From Limonium bicolor (taxonomy: Eukaryota; Streptophyta; Magnoliopsida; Caryophyllales; Plumbaginaceae), in the NCBI GenBank assembly GCA_023374045.1, contig CM041776.1, forward strand, positions 42,104,171 to 42,168,170: a stretch of DNA of 64,000 nucleotides. The letters are read 5' to 3'. The notes under the pieces are model-generated. The model was not told the origin of the DNA. It saw only the letters and a list, made by a program, of their open reading frames with translations, and did no database searches. The translations under genes were made by a program, and so were the position numbers. Shown piece after piece: positions 18,412 to 30,544 of this stretch. The stretch's first letter is position 1. The number at the start of each line of letters is the position of its first letter.

Positions 18412-20185
18412 TGAAATACCCCAAACCTAGATAAGGTGTTTAAATGATAAACTAAGATATAATAAGGCTAAATAATGCCTTATAAACATTAGGAAACAAT
18501 TTAAACCAAAGAAAACACAAGGAAACACCATAAGAGCAATTTAAGCAAAAATGTGCTCTAAGCTTGGAGTAACTTGGGTTAGCACCCAAATATCATTATT
18601 AGACCTTATTAACATCCTAATGGTCATGTTAAATCAATTACCAAAGAAAACCAAGCTCAAAAACAAGTTAAAACACAAATTGTGCTTTAAAGACCCTTAA
18701 AGCACATTTTTGAAAAATTGTCTTAGAAAGGGGTTTTATGTGGCTAAATGCCCATTATTAATCCTTAATCAACTTTTTACTACTTAGTATCACATTAGGA
18801 AGTCTAAATCAATGGGAAATCAAAAATTTCACAAATATGTGCACTAATTTGTGAATAGTGCCCAAATAAGACTAGTTTAGCATTAAGTCAACATAAGTCA
18901 ATTAGTTGGTCAACCAAGACCACAAATATCTTAAAATTAAGAAGGGGCTGGTTTTTGTAGTGGTGAATAACCACATGAGCTAGCATATTAAGGAAAAGAA
19001 GAGAAAACTTGTAATAGTACTATTTGCTTTTTAAAAGAAAATTTTACCTTTTAAGCCTACCTTCTCTCCTCTTCTTCATTCATTCTCTTCTTCCACGTTT
19101 TTCTTCACCTTCTTCATCCTCTAAAACCGTGAGAACCAGCCCCCATTCTTGCTTCATCTTGCTTTGCCTATAACTTGCTCATTTTAGCTCCAAAATGAAA
19201 ACCAAGCACATAGTTCTCTTAGTTAGCTCAAGCTCTTGCTTTCTATCTTTCCAAATATCCAAAAGCTCCATTTTGGTGCCAAGGCAAACCGCCATTAAAA
19301 GAGAAAAAACAAGCTTGAAGACTTCATTAGCTTCTCTATTCTCTTAAGGTAAGGAAAATGTAAGAAAAATCACCTTTCCACCATTTTTCCTTCTTGACCG
19401 AAAATTACCTTCTAATGGGAACATGTTTTACCCCTTTTTCTAGCTTGTTTCCATTCTCCAAGGACTAGAGGAGGTCCTTCTTGATTCATTTCCAAGCTTA
19501 AGTTAAGACTTCAAAGGTAAATATTCATCTTTATACCTTAAAACACATTTTTAACCTAGGCATGATTCCTTAAGGTTAGTGTATTATTTGGCACTCATGA
19601 GAGTCATTGTATATTGCTTAGAACATTGGAAAGGAAAATTTAATTGGTGGCCGAAAGTCAAACAAGGGAAACCTAAAGAGAAAAGTGTGCGGAGCTTGTA
19701 AAAGAACAAGGTAAATGTCTTCCTACTTATGTTATGTATTTAACCAATCTCCATGCAATCGACAATTAGTCGTCGTAGCCCCGTTAGCTTGGGGGCTATA
19801 AGAGAATCGTACCAGCAAAGGTGCTGACCCCCTCGGTGGATGTTGTTTGCATTTTGCAGGTAAGCGCCCTATGAAGACTCATCATGAGAGTAGAGGTGGT
19901 TAGCCTTAGGATGGGTTTCATATTTTGGGTACGGGATGCACGTGTGCACCCGTCCGTTAATGTTTAAACTCGTGGGGAATTATGTCATTTATGATGATAC
20001 TTGATATACTATAAACTTGGTTGGTATGTATATTTTGGATTAGCGGTTGTAAATGTCTAAAGTTCGGTATGTTCTGTTGTTCAGACCGTGGCAAGGTCCT
20101 GGTGTTGGTTTAATTCCGCTGCGACGTTTATGTTTAAGTTGTTAAGTTTGCGATAACCACGATTAGCTTAGGACGGGGTGTTACA
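18412..20185 (+). repeat. E1 3' LTR (1774 bp)
   Basis: It begins TGAAATACCCC after the purine tract and ends GGGGTGTTACA, an imperfect inverted pair. Only its last 460 bp match the 5' LTR. The first 1.3 kb resembles, in inverted orientation, the 35400-36675 part of the solo LTR B, including the long C/T-rich region around 19060-19150. Its outer edge abuts E4 LTR sequence at 20186. Confidence 0.8.
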
Positions 20186-20806
20186 CTAATCCTACCCATT
20201 ACTTAGCTCTTTCTCAAAACTGTTTTCAAGGTGTTTCCTACTTACATTAAGCTCTTAAGTCCTCTAGTTCCTAGGTAAATTTTGACATAGTCTCCCCTAA
20301 AATTTAGCATTCTCACCACATTGTTTTGTTCACAATTATCACTCATAAAACCTGTTTATTCAAGGCACAAATATATAATTCTCCAAACACATTTACAATT
20401 TACCTCACTAAACTTACAAGCACTTATTCATCCTTTTAACATCACTAAAACATTATTACCTTCTTACTCGCTATGTAACAGCCTATGTATTGCTTAGCCA
20501 ACAAAATAATTCTCTCATACTAAGCATAAAAATAAGTTTACATTACTTGCAAAACTAGGTCAAGGTTTGGTCATTACCTTGAATTTGTTAGTTTTTCTTT
20601 CTTTCTTCCTTTCTCCTTTCTTCTTCCTTCTTCCCTTGCTCTTCCTCTCACAACCGGTTATGGGGAGTTCAAAATCCTAATGCTACTGCCCATCAATACA
20701 CAACCATTTCAATTCAAAACCAACCCTTAAATTAACCTAGAGCTTAGGACATGTTTTTAGGGTTTAGAAAAGGCATTACCTTGCAAGTGTATAGAGGAAG
20801 TGTTGG
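20186..20806 (-). repeat. E4 3' LTR, left fragment
   Basis: Non-coding C/T-rich sequence between the end of E1 and solo LTR A. Its continuation lies at 38305-39241, beyond the inserted solo LTR: the duplication GTTGG at 20802-20806 and 38300-38304 shows the two pieces were once contiguous. The TGTAACACC-type outer end of this LTR is missing, replaced by the junction with E1 at 20185/20186. Confidence 0.65.
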
Positions 20807-22748
20807 TGTAACAACCCTACCGATAATCACACAATTATCTCCTAACCCGTCTCTATTACCAGTACACAAGTAGTGGAATTCCAATGCAACCGGGGATGAT
20901 ACAATGCCGTTAGTCGCCCACACGACTAATAAGGCCAATCCAAACTCAAATACAACAAACAAATTACAATATCGGTCTGATGGGTTTTATACCGAGTACT
21001 CTATACAACGATACATTCCATTTCCTTATCGATTCTCAAGCCAAATACAACCTTCAATTCCATAATATACACAAATACATTCCCATGTTTGTTTAATACC
21101 GAGTAACTACAATTCCCAAGTCTATCGATGACCTTCCGGTCTTACAGTTCCACAATACAACAAATACAATCCTTAAACAACTACCCATGCTTAATAATAA
21201 CCCGTCCTACTCTCGAACGGCGATCAGCATCCATGTACCTGGAAAATAAAAACGGTGCCCCTAGGGGCTCAGCAAAACGTTGCATATGAAATTCGCATAC
21301 CCCGCGTGCTAACAGGGGTACGCCAACTACTTTGGTCGAGAACATGTGGTTCATTTTAATTCAAACATCATGCATACACCACACATTATATATGTACATT
21401 CACACAAACACAACATTCAACCAAGGAATGCAACCACACTAACACAATGGTTTATTAGTTAGTATTACTTAATCACAGACCTTGAGGGTTTCTACCTCAC
21501 TATGTCTTACTCAACTACTCATTGCTTTACCCACTCTCTTGGGTACTCTTACTCAAAATCTCTTACTCTCAACCTCAAACAAGTTCTACAATACTCAACT
21601 CAATTCTCCACTCAAACTCAATTTCTCAAGTCTCTCAAGTCTCAACTCACTTCTCAATACTCAAATACTCAAGTTCTCAAATCGATTCTCAATTCTCAAA
21701 GGCATCTTTTAAGTCTTTGCCACGACCTCCGGGCAGGGTCATACACAAGACCCACCACCGGGCTTACAAATACAAAAGGAGCTATGCATTTAGCTCCTCA
21801 AATTCTCAAATGTCCGGTGCTCTACCGGACTACTCAAATTCCCAAAACTCCTCTCTCGGAGTCATTTCACAATCTCATAGATTAGCCTAGAAGTATCTCT
21901 CTCGATATCCTCCATTAGCTTAGGGGATTCTCAATGTCTAGTATTATAAGATTTAAGGTTTTACCCAACTTATCGAATACTCTCATGTTCGGGACATTGT
22001 TTATATCAGTCGGATCCTCTCATTAGGGTCGACTATTTTTCTAAGGGGTTTGGTGATCCCTTACCATTCTTTACTTTTCTCAAGGTTCATTGTTTGAACA
22101 ATTATCAAGTCCTCTAAGTAGAGGTTCCTTATATACTTCCACTATTAATTATTTGTGGATTAAATTGTTCCAGTTCTCTAACCGTTATCGGGAGTTTACT
22201 TCTCCCGTACAATTCTCTCACGCTCTAGTGAGTTCATAGGTTTATGTTTTCGTTTATCGGTTCAATAGCTTTAATGTGTTACCACATTTTCGTTTATTCA
22301 CAACTTGACTCTTTCTTCGAGTCTCTAATTAAACAAGGCTCAACTATGAGTCGAACTACAATACACAATCAACATTCAAGCAATTCATTCACAATTCATA
22401 CATTTCATGAATTATACAAACTTCAGTTCAAATTACAACCCAACAAGCAACAATACAATACAAGCACTAACAAGTGCAAACAGTCCGATTCGTGCATTTA
22501 TCTTGTTAGGTGATCACACAATCAAACAAGCACACAAATCAGAGTAGCTCTTTTAGCATACGGGGCATGAGAAAATCATACCTTTCACCGTGGTTTACTT
22601 TTACTGGGTCACCACTTGTTTCTTGGTTCCCACTTGTTCCTCGAGTCTTACTCTTGAACCACTGATTACATGTCAAATGGTTCTATTAATATTAAGGCGT
22701 TACGGTACGTAATTAATTACTACTCCCGTAATTACCCTCTTATCCCGT

Positions 22749-24529
22749 TGTGAGCCTCGATTTTTAAACCCTATCCTTTGTTGATTAGATTGACTAGGAT
22801 CTAGTCGGGTTTTAGGTCCACTTATAACCTAAGATTAATAACTATGTCATATAACATTAATTATTAAAACCTAAGCTAGCTCACTGGAACCTATTATGAG
22901 TCGCCACCTAATTTTTACCTAGATCAAATTAAGAAAGGAGAGATCGGGTTCGGGGGCTTGATATTCGACTTAATTAGGGTTCAATTACTTTCATTACCCC
23001 TAGAAGTCGTTTTTCCTCTACTTAGTTTAATTACTGCTTAATACGAGTCGTTTTTAACCTAAGTGCGTGCTTCTGATTTTTTATTATTTTTAACATTTTT
23101 TGACAGAAAATTAAAGTGGAAACTAAAAATACCTAAACTAGGGTTTCGAAGGCAGAATTAGGTCAAATTTTATTTACGTCCGTAGCCATGGACCCCATGT
23201 CCGAGACCACGGACCCCGGTTAACCTAGTTATACATAAAAGTTGAATTTAAGAGAAAACGAAATTTTGAAAAGTTCGGGGCCACGGACAACTGTCCGTGG
23301 GCCCGGACATTATTTAGAAGAACCTAAAATTTGAAATTTTAAAAATCCCGCCGCCCTCCGTAGGTGTTCGTGGCCACGGACAACCCGTCCGTGGTCTCGG
23401 ACCATAGGTCCGAGGTCACGGACCACCCACGGATAGGGGTTTTCTGGTGGTTCCCGACGGTGTTTTCGACTCAAATTTTATGGGTACGTAGCCTGAAAGA
23501 TTATAAGCACGTTAGTAATTGAAAGAATTCAATTTGAAGTCAAAATTAATACGAAACTTAGCAAACAAGTAACAAGGCAGTAGCTAAAACAATTAGTAAT
23601 ACAGAGGCCGAAAAGAGTTGGTTTGAACCCAAATTTGAGGCAAGACTGATAAGGTCGTAGGGAGTTAGGAAAGTGGAATTTCTACCTGTTTTACCTTTGA
23701 GTTTACAATGATCCTTCACACCGGGATTCGTCGAGTGCTCTGTTGATGGTAGACCGGAAAGGTTTTCGAACCAAGCTTCTTGTTGTTGGTTTTTCTTGCT
23801 GTTCTTCACGTTTTGGTGGTGTTTATGTGGGGTTTTGATGATTGTTGATGCTTTGGGAATTGGAAAACGAACTTAGATAATGATTTTGGGTGAATTTCGG
23901 TATGATTCGGGTGGCCACATGTTGAAAAACGTGAGAGAGAGAGGGGAGGCTATGCTTTCTAACTTCCTAGGGTTCTTGAGCTTGTGAGATTCTCTAGATA
24001 TATCCCTTTATATAGACTTTCTTAAAGATAAAGAAAATCTAGTAAAAGTGAGATTTTTTGGCATTTTAATTAAGTGACTTCCCAAAGGAATTTTGCTGTG
24101 AAATTTTAGCCATGTGTCAAGGATGGCAATTATGATGTTTCTAAAGTGGAATCGACTTTTTAAAATGTTGGAATGTTTTTAAATTCAATTTCTTGTCAGA
24201 TTCAGTCAAAAATTTCTAGAAAATTATTGGAAATTCGAAAAATCAAAATTCCAATGCCATTATGCTTAAAATGTCATCCTCTATCATGGGATAAAATTTC
24301 AAAGCATTTCAAGTTGATTTGAGCATATTTTGGAGGAGAGAGAAAGCCTATAGGAGGTCTTGGAAGCCTTAAAAATTACGAAAACACCCCTAACGATGAC
24401 GAAACTGCTCCCCATGTCTCGGAATGTGCCGATTGAGCCAGAATCCATCATTACTTGATTGGAGTGCCTCTCACAACACCAAAGCCTTATAGACCCTAAC
24501 CAGGGGGGGTCAACATTTTAGGTATAACA
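22749..24529 (-). repeat. E2 left (3') LTR, 1781 bp
   Basis: It matches 30548-36814 with the nested solo LTR removed (about 1789 bp). Its sequence reads TGTGAGCC...GTATAACA. On the internal side a purine tract (GGGGGGCAATC on the minus strand, 24530-24540) follows. A cluster of self-complementary GTCCGTGG/CCACGGAC units lies at 23170-23440. Confidence 0.9.
23170..23440. repeat. GTCCGTGGCCACGGAC-type hairpin cluster in E2 LTR
   Basis: The cluster contains CCACGGACAACTGTCCGTGG, GTGGCCACGGACAACCCGTC, CGGACCATAGGTCCG and GAGGTCACGGACC, several of them overlapping palindromes. The right LTR copy (31010-31230) keeps most of them, with scattered changes in individual arms. Confidence 0.85.
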
Positions 24530-24657
24530 GATTGCCCCCCGTTAACTAGACTTTGTAATGAATATGAGAAGTCTGGTTGATGCTTGAGTGATGCCCCAAA
24601 ATTTCGGATCGTAAATAGACCCTGCATGCCGTTTGAGACTAACAAGCCACATCGAGC

Positions 24658-24900
24658 TATTCTAAGGCACTGACTACCTATAAGTAAAGTGAAATTAAGT
24701 AATGTCAAGCGATTCTAAGGCATTGACAACCTAACAAAGTAAAAATGAAATAATGTCAAGTGATTCTAAGGCGTTGACGACCTAAAAAGTGAAATTGAGA
24801 TAATGTCAAGCGATTCTAAGGCATTGACAACCTAAAAAGTGAAAATGAGATAATGTCAAACAATTCTAAGGCGTTGACAACCTAAAATGTGAAAAACTAG
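24658..24900. repeat. tandem repeat, about 50-bp period, in E2
   Basis: Four to five copies of a unit containing AATGTCAAGCGATTCTAAGG and ATTGACAACCTAAAAAGTG start near 24701, 24752, 24802 and 24852, with a degenerate first copy before them. A short GATGCTGAT microsatellite follows at about 24930-24970. Confidence 0.88.
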
Positions 24901-25189
24901 GTGGTATGCAAATGCAAGGATGTTGAAATGCTAATGATGCTGACGATGCTGATGATGCTGATGATGCTCAGATGCTTCTAGGGACCGAAAACCCATGCCA
25001 ATGCTCCTGACTGGACCCAATGTGGACTTATTGCCATCACCCCCAAGCCGGTGTGTAGGGATAACTCCTGGTAAAAACCCTGGGGACTTATTGGCTTCGC
25101 CCACTATTCATTAATCCCAAAGTAAGCTGACATAACACAGGAGGATTTATTGCCATCACCTCGCCAACTTTTCTGTCGCCAGGTCTTGT

Positions 25190-25690
25190 GACGCGCCTGG
25201 ATAATGCAACTAGGTCTTATGACGAGCCTATATGAATGAGACAAATGCAATGTGTTTGATGAGAGTGGGTAAGCTAAAGGGTCTTATTACGAGCCTAAAG
25301 GAATGCAACTAGGTCTTATGACGAGCCTAAAGGTTGGTTCTAGGTCTTATGATGAGCCTAAAGGTATGCAACTAGGTCTTATGACGAGTCTAAAGGATGG
25401 TTCTAGGTCTTATGACGAGCCTAAAGGTATGCAACTAGGTCTTATGACGAGCCTAAAAGATGGTTCTAGGTCTTATGATGAGCCTAAAGGATGGTTCTAG
25501 CTAGGTCTTATGACGAGCCTAAAGATTGGATCTAGGCCTTATGACGAGCCTAAAGGTTGGATCTAGGTCTTATGACGAGCCTAAAGGTTGGATCTAGGTC
25601 TTATGACGAGCCTAAAGGTATGTAGCTAGGTCTTATGACGAGCCTAAAGGTAGTATCTAGGTCTTATGACGAGCCTAAAGGTAGTTCTAA
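25190..25690. repeat. tandem array with GTCTTATGACGAGCCTAAAGG core
   Basis: Roughly 18 copies of a 24-35-bp unit occur, most reading TAGGTCTTATGACGAGCCTA. They differ by a few bases and by spacer (ATGCAAC, TTGGATC or TGGTTC). The core CTTATGACGAGCCT also forms an array in E3 (52640-52880). Confidence 0.92.
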
Positions 25691-25739
25691 GTGAAAGTGA
25701 GTAAAATGTATGATGGGTCTAAATGAATGTAGAAGGATT

Positions 25740-25985
25740 CGGGTTTATGTCAAACCTGGAGATGGTAGGGCTCAAGACGGGCCTATGGATGTTTGAATGT
25801 GAAGGTAGGGCTTAGGACGGGCCTGAGGAAATTTGGTGTGGAGGTAGGGCTTTGAATGTGAAGATAGGGCTTAAGACGGGCCTGTGGATGTTTGAATGTG
25901 GAGGTAGGGCTTAAGACGGGCCTAAGGAAATTTGATGTGGAGGTAGGGCTTAGGACGGGACTGTGTGATATGAGGAGGGTTTGAT
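25740..25985. repeat. tandem array with GGTAGGGCTTAAGACGGGCC core
   Basis: About six copies of a 38-45-bp unit read GTAGGGCTTAAGACGGGCCT followed by a GTGGATGTTTGAATGTGGA-like spacer. The unit looks like a diverged relative of the preceding array (GGTCTTATGACGAGCC against GGGCTTAAGACGGGCC). Confidence 0.85.
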
Positions 25986-27795
25986 CCTTTAGGTTTCGGG
26001 TTTTTGGGCCTCAATCGGTCGTTGTTGCAATTGTTGGGACCAACAATTGCCCCCAGTATTTTTCCTTAAGGCGATCTGAGTTTTTTAGTATTTTATGGCA
26101 ATCGATCGGAACGATCTATTGCCCCCAGTATTTTCTTTGATTAATTGCGCAAAAACAAGTCCCACTCTCACAAGGTCGGGGTCTATCTTTATGTGGTGCT
26201 TTCTAGCCTACATTCAAAGTGTTTAATGCTTGCACTCGTGCTCTCCTTTTGGTCAAAACATCTTAACCATTGAATTTGACATTTGTTAGGTTTACGCGTT
26301 CAACCTGTTACTTTCACGTGATTGGGTACACAACTACTAAGTCAGAAGTCTTTTGAGCTTATAACGTGGCTATGGGGTGTGATGAATGACAAAGGACAAT
26401 GGAGGAATGTTTAGGATATGTGGAGCTATAAGGGTGACCGAATCTGCAACTTGCACTGTCTCTCGGATTTGTCTTCTTTTTTTTGAAGTCGTTTGGCTAC
26501 TTCATGATGACTTTGCTTTGGACTTTTGGGTTGTTCCTTGCACCTTCTCTCTTTCTTCCAATTTTAGATTTCTTCGAGGCTTTTCAGGTTTGCCTTTCTT
26601 TGAATCTCTTTTCCTTCGGGGTTCTTGTGTTTCCCGGTTTTGAACTTTGAGAGGTGTTTTTGATGTTAGCTCATTTGGATCCTATGTCACTTTGGGACCA
26701 TTTGAGGATCATTTCGTCATGCTGGTAGCAGTTTTGCTTCTTTGGACTTGTGAAGTTGCTGTTCGGAAGTCGGGCTCCTTGCTTCCTTTGGTCACCGGGT
26801 CAGTTATTCATCATTGGCTAGCTTGTTTGTGGAATTTGTAGCGTTGTAAAAGAGGACGTATACGAAAAGCTCAGTAGGGGTGCCTAGGGTGTAATGTCAG
26901 GGTTCACAAGCTTTTGGCTGTGTGGTGCTGTACCTAGGTGCTTCGTCATCCCTAATAGTTGTGTATCCGTTCTTTGTTACTTTTCATAGGTTTAAGCGTA
27001 AATTTACAAAATGTCTCCTTCGGTCGGAGTTATGCCGTTTACCTCACCTTTGAATGTGATCTCTCTAGAGTCGTGTAAGAATGACATGCTCTTTCTCTCT
27101 TGGTTTTACCACTCAAGACGTTCTCGTGAAGTGTACACTCAGAGACTTGTTTACACGTTTAACAAAGAAATAAACATTATCGTTCCTTAACTCAGATTGC
27201 CCCCAGTATTGTTGTGGGGTTTGTTGACAAGCCTTTTGAATACCCAGGTTATTTGTGGAGGATGGTTGTGTGTGTAATGGTGAGTGGTGATGGGGTACTC
27301 TTGTGAAGAGATGATTCTTTTGTGGCCGCGATTTTGGTTTTATGTGTCTGGTGAAATAGCAAAAATAAAGTGATGTGATATATGTGGTGGCTGCAATGGA
27401 GGTGGTGAGTGTTTGGATGGGAAGGTGGTTTTGTACAAGGGGCTTCATGAAAGACAAAGGTTTTGTTTTTCGATGTCTACGGGCATGCTTCATGAAGGAT
27501 TTTTTTTGGCACATGAACAGATGTACAAACATTAATCCAAGCATATAGAAGAACATGAGCAAAGAAAGGATTTATATTAATAACCAAAAGGAGAAACAAA
27601 AACATTAAGTACCATCCAAAAGGAAAGAACATCTAAACTAACTATAGTAAGAAAGAAGCTATGTAAAACAACTAAAGAAAAATAACAATGATTCCTAATG
27701 ATCCCGAAGCGAGAAATGAATGACTACAAAAACAAAAATATGAAAGATATGCTAACTACTCCTAAACTGTGATCTATTCTTCAAGGAACATCCAA
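25986..27795. other. E2 internal region, no gene recognised
   Basis: Non-coding by all signs I can see. Open frames at 26386-26643 (plus) and 27113-27562 (minus) are short and domain-free. On the minus strand this is the 3' part of the element, where reverse transcriptase and integrase would be expected in an autonomous relative; none is present. Confidence 0.55.
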
Positions 27796-28149
27796 TCAGG
27801 CATTGCCTCCTCCTCTACTGCTCTTACCGTATCCAAGTCCTTGACGACCAGGATTCACTGCTAGAGATAGGACGTCTGGAATCCCTTGGAGATCCTTGCC
27901 AAGGCCCTTACCCTCTTGATAACCATATTTCCCCATGATAATCTTCCCTGGTCCAACTTTAAGTTTCTGAAGAGAAACTGGGTCGGACCGTTCTGGTATA
28001 ACATTGAACCTGTTCAGGTGGGATGAACCCTCTTCTTCAACCATACAAACAGGCAACTCCTTTTGGTGAGGTTCACCCTTGACGACGTGAACCTTCCCGT
28101 TTCTTTTGAACTTCAAACATTGATGCACCGTAGAAGAGACGACCTTCAA
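27796..28149 (-). pseudogene. E2 protease tail and G-patch domain
   Basis: It continues the polyprotein after the protease (DLKVVSSTVHQCLKFKRNGKVHVV). It then encodes a G-patch: IIMGKYGYQEGKGLGKDLQG followed by NPGRQGLGYG before the stop at 27796-27798. G-patches are glycine-rich RNA-binding modules found between protease and RT in plant Tat/Ogre-type elements. Here the frame ends directly after it. The stop between this part and the protease block lies at about 28162-28164. Confidence 0.78.
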
Positions 28150-28164
28150 ATCCTGAAGGAAGTC

Positions 28165-28884
28165 TCATCCCAGAATTAGATTAAAAGAATGGGGAATTTG
28201 CAGAACCAAGAACTTCACGAGATGAATGATTGTCCCAAACTTGAGCGGAAGATCCAGTAGGCCGAAGACATGTCTTGGGTTGTCGTCATATCCCCGTAAC
28301 ACTATTTGGCAAGACTTGAACTTGTCGTAACCCATACTTTTTGCCACTTTCAGAGGGCAAATGCTTACGTCTGCTCCCGTGTCAATGAGGACCTTTGGAA
28401 CCTTGAAGGCCCTGCACCAAACAGTAATATACAGTGCTTTTCCCGAGTGCTCGGAGATCTCACCATCGTGAAAACTGATCTCTTCCTCCTGCTTTTGCCA
28501 AAGAGCTGCGACCATCCTTTCCGGGGCTAAACTTTCCTCAGGCCCGCCTAAATGTTTAGCAATGGCCCGCCGATGCTCTGATGAAATTGTAAGCAAAGAC
28601 CAGATTGCCATGGGAATGGTTGTTGCCTTCAGCTTTCGAAGCAGTTCTCGTTCACCTGGAATTTCTTCAACTATCAGGGGAGGCAACACTGGCTCTTCCC
28701 CTTGTGACGACATTTCGGGGGATCCGTAGTGTTTGCCTGACCGGGTAATATGAGCATTTGTAGGGACAAAGCTAACCATAGGTGTGGGCTTCCGTCCTGC
28801 CCCTCGTGCCGGCTTTTTGTCTTCCCAGATGACAATAAAGGCAGCGCACTGAACTTCGGACTCTGAAGCCTCGAGGTCATCCAA
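28165..28884 (-). pseudogene. E2 retropepsin-like aspartic protease region
   Basis: About 240 codons. The C-terminal half is the protease: KVLIDTGADVSICPLKVAKS with an intact D-T-G-A catalytic motif, then a flap-like stretch and SFNLILG at the end. Retroelement proteases dimerise and cut the Gag(-Pol) polyprotein. The N-terminal half is a spacer from gag containing MVSFVPTNAHITRSGKHYG, a sequence style typical of plant Tat elements. The protein is open upstream through the second zinc finger. The pol genes that would normally follow are absent. Confidence 0.82.
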
Positions 28885-29260
28885 ACGCTGATATCCCTGA
28901 TCGATGAGATCTTGGATCCGATGTCTTAGCGCTTTGCAATCATTGGTATCATGTCCTGCTAGCTGATGGTACCTACAAATTGACTGAGCCTACTCCCCTT
29001 TCGCGTTTCTCCATGGCAAGGAATGAGTGGTCGTATGAGCCCTTCGTCCTGCAGCTCCGCGAAGGCCTGGCTTAAGGGACAACCAATGGGTGTGACTTCC
29101 CTTTTGGCTTTGCGGGGAAGTTCCTGTATTGGGGTCGCAATCTGGATTTTTCCTTCTTGGGCCAATGACAAAATCTTAGACCTCAAATTGCGACAATCAT
29201 CAGTGGAGTGGCCCGTGAGTAGGTGGAAACGACAGAACTACTCGGGATATGCCCCTAGAT
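28884..29260 (-). pseudogene. E2 gag C-terminus with two CxxxH zinc fingers
   Basis: Two fingers of the pattern C-x3-H-x4-H-x4-C are encoded about 80 residues apart: CRFHLLTGHSTDDCRNL (near 29180-29232) and CRYHQLAGHDTNDCKAL (near 28932-28985). Both are followed by an I..L helix. They occur in neighbouring frames, with a stop just before the first. This finger type belongs to Tat/Ogre gag proteins. The frames and a 29187-29331 gap show decay. Confidence 0.7.
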
Positions 29261-29331
29261 GTCGCCCGCGAAACCGTGGGGCTTTGATTTGGACTAACCT
29301 CCGCCCTAAAAGCACTCTTGGAATCTGACTT

Positions 29332-29613
29332 TTACGGCTGCTGCTGATCCACGATAGGCACCTGTGCGGCCTGCTCTTGTCGCGGTTCTTGGTTCTCCGG
29401 TGGCTTGACCTCGTCCTCGTTGGGGGCTAGATCTAAAGGGATAATTTCTCCAAGAGCATGAATGTGAGCTTTTGCTTCCCTTGCAGCCGACACAAATCCT
29501 GAGCTTAGCTCTTCCAAGGCACTCCTGTGGACAAATTCTAACTCAGCTAGTTTCCCTATCAAATCCACAAGCTCAGCAAGCTGAGTGCTTCGATCGTTAA
29601 CTCCAGACGACAT
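29332..29613 (-). pseudogene. E2 short N-terminal ORF of unknown function
   Basis: Ninety-three codons from ATG 29611-29613 (MSSGVNDRSTQLAELVDL) to a stop at 29332. It is rich in Glu, Leu and Ala (predicted helical or coiled coil), with a Pro/Gln-rich end (QEQAAQVPIVDQQQP). It is the first ORF after the PBS, where the N-terminus of gag would be expected, but most of the conserved gag core found in E3 is missing, so an internal deletion is likely. Confidence 0.5.
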
Positions 29614-30526
29614 CCTAGCTGCGAGGGGTGCTACCTGTTTTGAGTAAAAAAAAAAGATAAGTCAGCATTGCGGGAGTGAAGCTGGGACTAAACTTAGGAA
29701 TACAGGCCGAGAGCCAGTGCGCTTGAATTGAATGCATGTAATGAATGCTGCACTCTAAAATTTTGGAAAGGTTCGCTTTGGACTAGAATTTTGGGTTATG
29801 AGATACGTTGGTCTTACAAGTGTGCGTTCCATTTTGCATTACGAGAATCGGGCTTGTAACCTCAACGAGAACCAACCTGAGGGATTTTTTTGTTGGGGTG
29901 ATAGAAGTATTTGGACCATTGAAACTCTTTAAATGTTTTATTTGGACTAGAAGAGGTTGAAGGGTTGATACTGATATTGGGCCTGAGGACCAGAAAGACA
30001 TACACACAAAAGTCTTACATAGAGAGTTAATGCAAATGTCCTCACAAAATGACTCAGTCCAACGGGTACAGATCGATCTGGAGAGGTGCTTGGGGCACGG
30101 GCCCAGGTCACCACAATAGGGCTTGCACGCTATTCTCTTTGGGTTTCCCCACTTTTTTCACATCACCTGAAGGTGTGCGTCTACGGTCGGGTCTTTGACT
30201 GACCAAACAATGGGCTAGGTAAGGACACTGCTAGGAAAACGCTTGGGGCTAAGGCCCAGGTATTAAGGGGATGTGGTTAGACGACATCCTCCTCTTTTCA
30301 CCCGCTTATTCACATCACCTAAAAGGTGCGAGTCCCTGAAAGGAGACCTTCAAACGGGTCCCGGGGTGAAATTGGTTTGCGTGGACCCTCGTTCTCACAT
30401 GATGCAAAGGTGCAGAAATTAAAGTGCGCACAAAAGTAAATAAACAAAGTAATAAAGCCATAAATAAACATTTTTTCCAGTTAAGCCCTTTTTCTTAAAA
30501 TTAAACAAGTTAATATTAAGAAGTTG

Positions 30527-30544
30527 TCCCCAGTAGAGTCGCCA
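30527..30544 (-). other. E2 primer binding site, tRNA-Arg type
   Basis: Read on the minus strand: TGGCGACTCTACTGGGGA, three bases inside the right LTR. It matches the complement of the 3' end of plant tRNA-Arg (ACG-type, from memory) with one or two differences. Ogre/Tat elements commonly use tRNA-Arg. Confidence 0.8.

Larger units (their letters stand above)
9883..20185 (+). mobile_element. E1: Tekay/Del-like Ty3/gypsy element carrying an AlkB exon
   Basis: Order on the plus strand: LTR sequence ending GGGGTGTTACA at 12152; PBS at 12158; gag with two introns; AlkB exon; protease-RT-RNase H-integrase-chromodomain; purine tract; 3' LTR 18412-20185. The tRNA-iMet primer site, pol order and C-terminal chromodomain-like segment fit the Tekay branch of chromoviruses. 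The 5' limit of the 5' LTR is unknown because the CACTA element abuts it at 9882. The five bases after the 3' LTR are CTAAT; no matching left duplication was found. Many nonsense codons show it is inactive. Confidence 0.85.

Noticed and set aside
21482..21890. Three overlapping plus-strand ORFs rich in Ser, Thr and Leu
   Set aside because: They lie in solo LTR A over a CTCAA-rich low-complexity stretch, which is open in all three frames.
25190..25690. CRISPR-like array of short repeats
   Set aside because: Repeats are adjacent with short degenerate spacers that are also repeated, there are no cas genes, and the context is a plant retrotransposon.
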